From contig CAINGU010000078.1 of assembly GCA_903848645.1 (NCBI GenBank), positions 1-64,000 of the forward strand: 64,000 nt of DNA, given 5' to 3'. Positions 16,684-25,000 of the stretch are shown here, piece after piece. The translations under genes were made by a program, and so were the position numbers. Position 1 is the stretch's first letter. Every line of letters begins with the position of its first letter. The notes beneath the pieces were generated by a model. The model was not told the DNA's origin, did not search any database, and saw only the letters and a program-made list of their open reading frames with translations. This DNA is from an uncultured cyanobacterium (GTDB lineage: Bacteria; Cyanobacteriota; Cyanobacteriia; Cyanobacteriales; Nostocaceae).

Positions 16684-17559
16684 TTAACCAGTTTTACTCC
16701 GCAGAAAACCTACTAAATTTTTGAGGAATGATTGACTAACCGCTGGTTTATGAGCCGGTTCTGGTACTGATTCAACTACAGGTATTTCCTGAGTAGAAAC
16801 TTCTTCTATCATGGGGATAGAAGTAGCCGCAACCATAAAATGCTCTTCTGCTAAACCGACGACAATTAGACGGAAAGCTATTTGCAATACTATCTCTACA
16901 GTGAGGTTAAGTTGATTGGCAATTTTTTCTAGGGGAACTTCACCATTGGCAAATTCCCATACTTGCCATTCTTGAGCATTTAGCTGTAACCGAGGCTGTT
17001 TTACACTTAAACCAGATAAACCGGAAGTGGGATCTGGTAGTTTCTCGGCTAAAGCTCTCCAGTCTCTTAATGCTCGCAAACCGATTAATATAACTTCGGT
17101 TGCGGACATACTTAAACCTGTCATTTCTCCCAACGGTAAAGATGAAATTGGTTCAAATCTAAACTGGCCATCTTTGATTTGGAATAAAGCACAAACTGGA
17201 CGGAGAACTTGGGAGTTAAATAACAGTTTTAGTTGTTCTGGTTGTATTAAACCTTGGGATTTTAAGCATAGTCCCAGAGGTGAATTAATAAAACAGGAAG
17301 AAATGTGAGTCACTCTAGAGATTACCCGCTCACTTACCCATCCTCGTTGAGCAATCATTAAGGTTAAACCTTGTTGATCTAAACGATCAGATGCAGCTAC
17401 AACCCGTCCTTGATGCAGCCAAATATAATAAATTTGTTTGGCGTTTTGATTTTTATCAGATGATAATTCAATGTGAAGTACACCTGTTTTTTTACCTTGG
17501 TCTAAAAATTGCAATAGTTCTGGCAAGGAGAAATCTGCAAAGTTACCATTAATAGACAT
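16684..17559 (-). CDS. DUF4388 (PATAN-type) protein
   Basis: A 291-residue protein that starts with the DUF4388/PATAN signature: NGNFADFSLPELLQFLDQGK, then TGVLHIEL, then YYIWLHQGRVVAA. Residues ~1-140 make this domain; ~195-240 look like a helical wHTH-like region (VWEFANGEVPLEKIANQLNL). The tail is a Pro/Glu-rich linker ending in FLKNLVGFLRSKTG. Unlike HmpA at 31379-32581 it has no receiver domain. PATAN proteins bind pilus motor or kinase partners in cyanobacterial phototaxis systems. GGAGG lies 5 bases before ATG. The neighbouring GTPase gene is 77 bases upstream on the same strand. Confidence 0.8.
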   Translation of the reverse strand: MSINGNFADFSLPELLQFLDQGKKTGVLHIELSSDKNQNAKQIYYIWLHQGRVVAASDRLDQQGLTLMIAQRGWVSERVISRVTHISSCFINSPLGLCLKSQGLIQPEQLKLLFNSQVLRPVCALFQIKDGQFRFEPISSLPLGEMTGLSMSATEVILIGLRALRDWRALAEKLPDPTSGLSGLSVKQPRLQLNAQEWQVWEFANGEVPLEKIANQLNLTVEIVLQIAFRLIVVGLAEEHFMVAATSIPMIEEVSTQEIPVVESVPEPAHKPAVSQSFLKNLVGFLRSKTG

Positions 17560-17636
17560 AATCGGCCTCCTGGATGAATAAGAGATTTATGAAAACCCAC
17601 AATTCAAAGTCCCAATTTGTACTTTTAAAAAAGCTC

Positions 17637-18182
17637 TTAGCTCTCCACTGCACAACTTTCCATCAGATGTTGTACTAAATGAATTACTGCTTCTGCTACT
17701 GAGTCTCTTTCGTTAGGATTGACTTTAACTAAGGGAGGCCGATTTTGCTCATCTACATAACCAATCGCTAGGTATATATCTTCCTCAGCCCAAGCTCCAG
17801 GAAAATCTGTATGGGTAATCCCGATAATCATAGGTACACTTACTCGCGCTTGCATAAAGTTAAGAATATTCCGTGCCTGACGAAATTCTCTAGGTCTATG
17901 GGCTGCTACTAATAAGATATAAGCGTGCGCCTTATTTATGAGAATATCCCACATAAAATCGAAGCGAGTTTGTCCAGGCGTTCCGTAAAGGTGCAATGCC
18001 ATATCAGGACCAAATTGCAATCTGCCGAAGTCAAAGGCTACAGTGGTTCTTTTCTTCAGCAATGCCGTTTCATCAGTTGCACGGGTATCTGTATCTACAA
18101 CTTCAATTTCACTAACGGAACGGATGAAGGTAGACTTACCCGCTCCTACAGTTCCCGTGACAACCAAGCGCATAACTTCCAT
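17637..18182 (-). CDS. MglA-like small GTPase (COG2229 group)
   Basis: About 181 residues. G1 is VTGTVGAGKSTFI, switch I has a Thr in KKRTTVAFDFG, G3 is LYGTPGQTRFDFMW, and G4 is GITHTDFPGAW. The usual Asp of DxPGQ and the NKxD motif are replaced (YGTPGQ, THTD), as in the bacterial Arf/Rab-like COG2229 proteins related to MglA. I start at MEVMRLVVTG (18182), which has GGAG upstream; the frame is open 10 codons more. In Myxococcus, MglA-GTP marks the leading pole and a roadblock protein (MglB) is its GAP. Here a roadblock gene is next upstream. Confidence 0.82.
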   Translation of the reverse strand: MEVMRLVVTGTVGAGKSTFIRSVSEIEVVDTDTRATDETALLKKRTTVAFDFGRLQFGPDMALHLYGTPGQTRFDFMWDILINKAHAYILLVAAHRPREFRQARNILNFMQARVSVPMIIGITHTDFPGAWAEEDIYLAIGYVDEQNRPPLVKVNPNERDSVAEAVIHLVQHLMESCAVES

Positions 18183-18398
18183 CTTTATCCACTCCGATAC
18201 AAAAATGCTCAAGATTGCTCAGATTTTCTGCCAGTTTTACCCCGGTAACGTCGGCTTTCTCCAGTCCACAGTCTCACAGGACAAATCTAGCTGGTTGCTG
18301 TCAAAATAAACACATCTAATCAAGTATAAAGTTCCCTATAATTAGCAGTATTTATCTATCAGGAAACTCTAATTAAGTTACCTGTAAGGTGCTTTTAT

Positions 18399-18776
18399 TT
18401 ACTGTACTATCAGCTTTAACTCTGCCAGAACCCGCTTGATTTCTAGCATTAGTAATCCTTGTTTAGCACTTTCACTGGCTAAAACTAGAAGAACTGCATC
18501 TTGACCACAACCAGTTAAGATTCCAAAGCCTTTATTGCCTTCTACAAAGATCCGGTCAATAGTTCCTCTGGCTAATTCCATCCCTATTCTTTCGCCCAAG
18601 GATAACATAGATGCTGACATCGCTGATACCCTTTCTTCATCCATCCCACCAGGTAAGGTTGCTGCTAACGGTAAACCATCGGGAGTGACAAGTGCTGCTC
18701 CCTGTACATCAGTAGTACCGCTAACAAAGTTTTGTAAAACCATGCTGAGTTTTTCTGAGTTGATAGCCATGATCAT
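18399..18776 (-). CDS. Roadblock/LC7 protein (MglB-like)
   Basis: A 125-residue roadblock/LC7 domain: LSMVLQNFVSGTTDVQGAAL, VTPDGLPLAATLPGGMDEER, VSAMSASMLSLGERIGMEL and ILTGCGQDAVLLVLAS. These proteins dimerise and act as GAP or scaffold for a partner GTPase, here the MglA-like gene 216 bases downstream. A CGGAG site precedes; the ATG at 18770 (MAINSEKL) is an alternative start and would match the first residues of the globin gene (MAIE). It is the first gene of the five-gene minus-strand set. Confidence 0.85.
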   Translation of the reverse strand: MIMAINSEKLSMVLQNFVSGTTDVQGAALVTPDGLPLAATLPGGMDEERVSAMSASMLSLGERIGMELARGTIDRIFVEGNKGFGILTGCGQDAVLLVLASESAKQGLLMLEIKRVLAELKLIVQ

Positions 18777-18869
18777 TATGCTCCGTTGTTTTGAATTGGC
18801 AAGTGAATATGGGAATTAAGCAAATACTGAATTCAAGAAACTTTTTTTACCTGTAAAAATACAGTATTT

Positions 18870-18923
18870 TTATTTTAAAGGCGTAAATTCAAATACATCA
18901 TTATAACTGCCCCTTAAATGCAC
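18870..18923 (-). pseudogene. C-terminal remnant of a second V4R-like gene
   Basis: The minus strand reads (GTG)HLRGSYNDVFEFTPLK, stop, closely matching the end of the V4R-like protein at 16087 (VLRGGTHDVFEFTPF). Nothing upstream matches the rest of that protein. A well-formed GGAGG stands 6 bases before the GTG, so a 17-residue peptide could still be made. Most likely a deletion joined a ribosome-binding site to the tail of a duplicate gene. Confidence 0.65.
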
Positions 18924-19412
18924 AATTTACCTCCTTGTTGTTTTCCTAGTTAACCCGGCATATCTCACCCTCTACTTGATTTTGATCTCTAGAGTCTGAT
19001 CAGCAAGGAGTTAGTTATCTTTGAACTACTAGAAAGAAAGGAACTGGCTTTTTACATCATGTTTCCAATTCACGCTTGAACAATCACGGAACTGTGTAAA
19101 TGGATGCCTCTTCCCTAGCGCCCTTGTGATTTAAATTATGCCGCAGTCAATACTAATATAATACCGAGAAAATACTGAAGTTCCTTAGTCTTATCATTAA
19201 TATAAGTTAAGCCTATATATAGGATTCTTTTTTCTTATATTAAACTGTGCAACTCTTATATAATAAGCTTTCCAGCTAATTTAACTAGATTAAACTTTGA
19301 GGATGATGTATTAATTTTTGTCAAGAATATCAACTATATGCACGTAAATATGGTAATCGGGAAAAGCTATAACCCAGTATTTAATAGTTGAATAAAATAG
19401 GTGCTATTTATT
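18924..19412. other. Gene-free stretch upstream of the roadblock operon
   Basis: About 490 AT-rich bases with no frame I can support and no strong hairpin. It separates the end of the response regulator gene from the V4R remnant, and may hold the promoter of the roadblock-GTPase operon. I see no clear -10/-35 pair that I would defend. Confidence 0.5.
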
Positions 19413-20075
19413 TCAAATGTCCTGTTCTAGATATGTAAAAAAACTATTAGCTAGGATAGCTGCTTGAGTACGATCACGTAGATTAAGTCTATTTAAAATA
19501 TTTGTCACATGATTTTTGACTGTACCCTCAGAAATGTAAAGTTTTTTAGCAATTTCTCGATTATTGTCACCAATGGCAATTAACCGCAATACTTCTTTTT
19601 CTCTAGGTGTGAGTTCCGCTAAACTCGGTGGTACAGATGGTAGGGGTTGGGGTGGAGGAGAAGGAAATTGAGTGACAAGTTTTTTCACTATTCCAGGTCC
19701 TAGTTGGGAATATCCTTTATCAACTGCACGAATGGCAAATGCTAACTCTTCTGAGGGTGTATCTTTAAGTAAATAACCCATTGCTCCATTTTGTAATCCT
19801 GCTTTCACATATTCTTCATCATCAAAAGTTGTTAAAATTAAAACTTTGCTGTGAGGGAAATGATTACTAATTTCTTTGGTAGCAGCAACTCCATCCATAA
19901 TCGGCATTCTGATATCCATTAAAATTACATTTGGTTGCAATTCCTTGACTAAATTAATCGCAATTTGACCATTTTCTGCTTCTCCCACAATTTGTATATC
20001 TGCTTCTAATTCTAATAATGCTCTTAAACCTTGACGAATTAAACTTTGATCATCAACTAGTAAGACTGTAATCAT
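19413..20075 (-). CDS. NarL/FixJ-type response regulator
   Basis: 220 residues. Receiver domain: acidic pair in LLVDDQS (~4-10) and phospho-acceptor Asp in VILMDIRMPIMDGV (~53). The output is a LuxR helix-turn-helix (LTPREKEVLRLIAIGDNNRE, then TVKNHVTNILNRL). A Pro-rich linker joins them. The frame stays open for 45 codons upstream, but those codons are a translated STRR tract (QLPITNY repeats), so I start at the ATG at 20075. The cognate kinase gene lies 225 bases upstream on the same strand. Confidence 0.9.
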   Translation of the reverse strand: MITVLLVDDQSLIRQGLRALLELEADIQIVGEAENGQIAINLVKELQPNVILMDIRMPIMDGVAATKEISNHFPHSKVLILTTFDDEEYVKAGLQNGAMGYLLKDTPSEELAFAIRAVDKGYSQLGPGIVKKLVTQFPSPPPQPLPSVPPSLAELTPREKEVLRLIAIGDNNREIAKKLYISEGTVKNHVTNILNRLNLRDRTQAAILANSFFTYLEQDI

Positions 20076-20079
20076 TTTG

Positions 20080-20153
20080 ATTGGTAATTGGTAATTGGTA
20101 ATTGGTAATTGGTAATTGGTAATTGGTAATTGGTAATTGGTAATTGGTAATTG
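20080..20153. repeat. STRR tract (TTGGTAA) directly before a start codon
   Basis: About 10 tandem copies of TTGGTAA begin 5 bases upstream of the response-regulator ATG (minus strand). They replace the place where a Shine-Dalgarno sequence should be; none is visible. Because 7 is not a multiple of 3, copy-number change shifts the frame of any upstream start. Confidence 0.85.
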
Positions 20154-20192
20154 ACTAAGTAGGTGAACGGAAAAAAACCGAAATATGTAACG

Positions 20193-20286
20193 AAAAGTAA
20201 AGTTGCCCAAAACCTCTTCTCTGTTCCCTGTTCCCTGTTCCCTGTTCCCTTGTCATAACGACAATTTTTAACGCCAACCTACTTAT
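20193..20286. repeat. Dispersed element interrupted by a TGTTCCC heptamer tract
   Basis: The flanks (AAAAGTAAAGTTGCCC and TTGTCATAACGACAATTTTT with ACCTACTTAT) match the element at 32976-33040. Inside it, 20221-20250 carries four copies of TGTTCCC absent from the other copy. It lies between the kinase stop and the response-regulator start. Confidence 0.7.
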
Positions 20287-20300
20287 ACTATTTTTACCAA

Positions 20301-21494
20301 TCAATAGGGGATATCAACTATAATCTGACAACCGGTATTATAACTACTATGAATATGAAATTCACCTCCTAATGCTAAAGTGCGATCGCGCATACTTTGT
20401 AAACCAAATCCAGTTGTATTTTGCTCTACATCAAAACCTCGACCATTATCCTGAATTATTAACCTCAAAGTTGCTAATGTTGTTGTTAACTCTAGTTTAA
20501 CTTCTGTGGCTTGTGCATATTTAGAAATATTCGTTAATGATTCTTGAATAATCCGATAAATAGGAGTGCTGATTTCCATAGACAATGGACAAATAATGGA
20601 TATTTGACAACTGGGTAAAATGCCAGTAGAACGTTGAAAATCTGCTGCGAGGATCTGAATTGCCCGTTCTAATGTTTGTCCTTGTAAAGGATAGGATCTC
20701 ATGGTAGAGACAGATTGACGAACATCTTGTAAGGCTTTTGAACCCAGTTCTTTAGCTGTGGCTAAAAAAGTCATAGCTCTAGGTATATCATATTTTGACA
20801 GCTTTAAAGCAGTTTCTAATTGTAGATTTAAAGCTGTGAGAGAATGTCCTAAAGAATCATGGATTTCTCTAGCAATGCGGTTACGTTCTTCTAAGGTAGC
20901 TTGATTTTCAATTCTTAGAGCATATTGACGGAGTTTTTCATTAGCAATTTCTAGTTTATCTCGACTTTGCCGTTCAGCTAAAACAGTATTCATCAGTAGT
21001 AAAACAAATACTAAACTCAAACCGAATAGAACAGCTAAGCTAAAACTAAAAAAGCGAAATCTCTCTTGAGCTATTGCTGAAAATCTCCCTGGATGTACGT
21101 GTTGTCTGAGGGTAAGTAAAAATAAAATAAATGATAAAAAAGTAACTGTTAATCGTCCTGGAAGTTGAAAAATCAAACAACTGCGAGTTACTAAAATCAG
21201 ATAAAGAAAGGGAAAAAGTCTCGCACTTCTACCACCAAAAAAGCCAGTGATTAAAATTAATACTACTTGAATAGCTGTATAGATAACTTTATTTATTTTA
21301 TTGTCAGTAGGTAATCTTAATCCCATTAAACCAAAAACCGACAAACTGCAAATTGTCAGTTCTGGAAACATTGTAGAAAAGTGCGGCGATGGAGATGGAA
21401 TTAATGCCATTAATGCCGAAAATCCCAATAATAGCCATTCCAAATACAGTAGAAATCGAAAAGGATGATTATTAAACTGAATAGGACGATTCAT
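20301..21494 (-). CDS. NarX-type sensor histidine kinase (HisKA_3)
   Basis: 397 residues. About five to six hydrophobic segments fill residues 10-180 and would act as the membrane sensor. A short coiled coil follows, then the HisKA_3 dimerisation motif EERNRIAREIHDSLGHSLTA with the phospho-His at ~212. The HATPase_c part has RIIQESLTNISKYAQATEV (N box), IIQDNGRGFD (G1) and GFGLQSMRDR (G2). It pairs with the NarL-type regulator downstream. The signal is unknown. It lies directly downstream of the hmp operon, separated by 500 bases of repeats. Confidence 0.9.
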   Translation of the reverse strand: MNRPIQFNNHPFRFLLYLEWLLLGFSALMALIPSPSPHFSTMFPELTICSLSVFGLMGLRLPTDNKINKVIYTAIQVVLILITGFFGGRSARLFPFLYLILVTRSCLIFQLPGRLTVTFLSFILFLLTLRQHVHPGRFSAIAQERFRFFSFSLAVLFGLSLVFVLLLMNTVLAERQSRDKLEIANEKLRQYALRIENQATLEERNRIAREIHDSLGHSLTALNLQLETALKLSKYDIPRAMTFLATAKELGSKALQDVRQSVSTMRSYPLQGQTLERAIQILAADFQRSTGILPSCQISIICPLSMEISTPIYRIIQESLTNISKYAQATEVKLELTTTLATLRLIIQDNGRGFDVEQNTTGFGLQSMRDRTLALGGEFHIHSSYNTGCQIIVDIPY

Positions 21495-22002
21495 AAATAA
21501 TTGACCGAAAAATTTTAGATTTTGGACCCTAGAATTTTCGGTACAAGCCCCGCCCCTTCAGGGCGAAATTCATCCGAAATACTCGCTGCGTTGCATACGC
21601 TTCGCTAACGCCAATCTAAAATCAGAGAAGCTCCACACTTGTTTGGTAGAGTAAATCCAAAATCTATTGACCAAAAAATTTTTCATCAAGCTCTAAGCAT
21701 TTACAGCACTTTCCGGTGTTATGAGGTACATATATAGCGGGCAAGACTTGTACTGAGCTTGTCGATAGCGCAGCGTGGCGTTAGCCATAGTATGCCCGCA
21801 CTACAAGAGTTTCATAATTCAAGTTTGTACCTCATTAGAGCGAAATCTGCTGTATATGTAGGGTGGGCATTGCCCACCCTACACTACTTAGGGTTTGCTG
21901 ATAGCGTAGCGTGGGGTAGCGTGGGGTAGTTCAGCCAAAAACAGGTGATGAGTTGAACTAGCACTTTTTTTTACCCCTTTACCCCTCTACACCCCTTAAT
22001 TG
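21495..22002. other. Gene-free stretch with short dispersed repeats
   Basis: 508 bases between hmpE and the sensor kinase. It holds a CGCCC/GGGCG hairpin near 21546-21564, several GCGTAGCG-rich pieces (21590-21612, 21764-21790, 21901-21930) and a perfect GTAGGGTGGGCA/TGCCCACCCTAC palindrome at 21859-21883. Such pieces occur repeatedly in Nostocales intergenic DNA. I see no gene here. The palindrome at 21859 may end hmp transcripts. Confidence 0.7.
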
Positions 22003-25000
22003 TTAAGTAGTAACAAGTTTTTCCCCTTTCAGCATCCGAGAAGCAGCTTCTAAAAGTGCTTCTTCTAAATAGGGTTTAGTAAAGTAGCCACTAGCACCAA
22101 GTTGTACTGCCATTTGTCTATGTTTATCAGCACCACGAGAGGTGAGCATTGCAATAGGTAAATGGTTAAGAGTTCCATCTTTCTGAATGCGTGATAGTAA
22201 TTCCAGTCCATCACAACGGGGCATTTCAATATCACAGAAGACGATATCGCAAGGTAAACCAGAACGAAGTTTATCCCAAGCCTCTTGTCCATCACGGGCT
22301 TGTTCTACACGATAACCGGCTTTGTTAAAGGTGAGGGATAGGAGTTCTCTCACTGTAATCGAGTCATCAACAATTAACACTGTTGTCTCTACCTTCTCAG
22401 GGGCAACAATGTCAATAACAGGTGAAACACCGTGTTGTTGCCAACTACCGCCAATGTGTTTAGACATCTTACCTTGGAAGATATCAATAATTTCTAATAC
22501 ATCGGCAATAGGCATAATCATCCCATCACCGAGAACTGTAGCACCAGCGACACCACTCGGCTTGGGTGCGGGCCCTTCAAATTGCTTAATTACGATTTCT
22601 TGCTCACTTAAGACTTGATCAATCTGTAAAGCAATCATGGTATTGGCTGAACGGACAACGACTACGGAAATTGTGTCATCATCTCTGCTAACGCCATAGA
22701 CGTTACCACGAGTCAACTGACGATTAAAAACTAAGATGTCTTTTAAAGGTTTGAAGGGAAGTATACTATCCCGCCAGACAATAAATGATTGTCCATCAGC
22801 ATCTTGTTGAATATTTTTGGCGGGGATATCTAAGGTATCCTCTACACCATCCATGGGGAAAGCAATTCTGGTTCTATTACAAACGCAGAATAAGGCTTTA
22901 CAAATACTCAAAGTCAATGGTAGACGAATGGTAAAGCTAGTTCCTTTACCCAGGGTGGAGTCAGTGGTAACTGTTCCACGAATTTCACTGATATCGTTCT
23001 GAACTACGTTCATCCCCACACCCCTACCTTTGATATCGTCTACTTCGTCAGCGGTGCTAAAGCTGGGGAGGAATAAAAGTTCATAGGTATCGAGACGAGA
23101 GATAGTTCTTGCTTGTTCGGGGGTCAGAATACCTTTTTTAACTGCCTTGTGTTTAACTTTTTGATGATCAATACCTGCACCGTCATCACTTACAGAAATA
23201 ACTGTTTGGTTTCCTTGTTGTAAGGCGCGAATACTAATAGTACCTGTGGGTGATTTACCCGCTGCTTTTCGTACTTCTGGGGTTTCAATCCCGTGGGCGA
23301 TCGCATTATTGACCATGTGAGTCAACGGATCTGTGAGATGATCTAAAATCATCTTGTCAACTAAGGTATCAACCCCTTCTGTGACTAATTCTACTTGTTT
23401 GCCATACTTAATGGCATTATCCCGCACTCCTCGCCGCAAGCGGTCAATAGCTTGGGTAAAGGGAACCATTCGGGCTTTTGTTAGTCCTTCTTGTAGCTGA
23501 CTAGTTGCTTGGCGTAACTGTCGGGCTACCTGTTCTGTTTCTTCGGTAACAAAGTCAATATCACTGGCTGACTCTCGGACTCGGACGATGAACTCAATCA
23601 TTTCTTGTGCCAGGATATGGAAAGGTGTAAACCGATCCATTTCGATTTCGCTAAACCCACGATCCTGAGAATGACTAGATGAGTTACCTTGTTCTCTAGA
23701 ACGACGACTGGCTAAAAGAGATGCTTCTAAGAGCGATCGCTCATAGTATTCCTGCATCCTCACTCCCACGTCTGAAAGATGCTGTACCTGCACCAACAGG
23801 TTGTCTAGTGACTGTCGCAGACGTTCATGATCCTGCTCTAAGGTATTACGATTTACCACCAACTCCCCAACCAAGTTACTCATATCATCCAGTTGTTTAA
23901 CTGGAACTTTCATAGTTTCTTCTTTGAGAGTCCGACGAGTGGTAGGACGAGGAATTTTACTACTGGAAGTTTTTCCTGATGTTGCTGATGTATTAGATAT
24001 TGTTTGATCAGCCTGTGCTAACAAATTCTCTAACTCACTAAACTCATCTTCTACTCTGGATGAAGAAGATGTATTTTGAGACTTGATGAGAGCAGGTTGA
24101 TTAATTGCTGGTGGCTTTGAACTAATCTGTGGTGCTTTATCTTCATTCTGACCTAGTAATGCTTCTAAAGCTGCAAAATCTTGGTCTTGAATAGATACCT
24201 GAGTGCCAATTTCTCTGGGTACTGCGTCTAAAAGTGCTTCTCTTTCTGAAAATTCATCGAAGGACAATTCCTCGGTTGTATTTTCTATCGCCGGAGGTGC
24301 ATCTAAAAGTGCTTCTCTTTCTGAAAATTCATCGAAGGACAATTCCTCGGTTGTATTTTCTATCGCCGGAGGTGCATCTAAAAGTGCTTCTATTTCTGAA
24401 AATTCATCAAAGGACAATTCCTCCGTTGTATTTTCTATCGCCGGAGGTGCATCTAAAAGTGCTTCTATTTCTGAAAATTCATCAAAGGACAATTCCTCGG
24501 TTGTACTTTCTAAATCTAATTGTGGAGAAGTTTCAGCCGCAGCTAAAATAGCTGGGGATAGTTCTGTTGTTAAATCTGGACTAGATTCTAAATTAAAATC
24601 AGCAAAGGTAGCATGAAAATCCAAATCAGTTTCTTCAGTTTCTGCTGCAAATAATGTTGTTTCTAAATCGGCAAATGTTAACAATTCACTAGTATCAATG
24701 TTCGGAATTAATTCTTCAGAAATACTATCTGAAGTAAATGTTATTTCGTCTACAGATAAAGATAAGTTGTCCTCACTGATGTCTTCAGCCGTTTCAATCA
24801 GTTGTAGATTCGTAGTTGTTTCTGGAGACTGATAAATAAATTCTGGGATTGAATCGAGTTGTTCTGAAGCTTGAGAAAAGTCATTAATTTCTAGTAAAGA
24901 TAATTCCCTAGATTCAATATTGGCAACAGTCATAGAGATGGAATCTACAACATCACCAAATAAATTATCTATGTCTTGCACCTCATTATTATCAGTATGT

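Noticed and set aside
24203-24616. Plus-strand frames of 105-137 codons opposite hmpE repeats
   Set aside because: The repeated 75-base unit keeps all frames open; the repeats make the antisense product look structured. The sense frame continues a conserved kinase.
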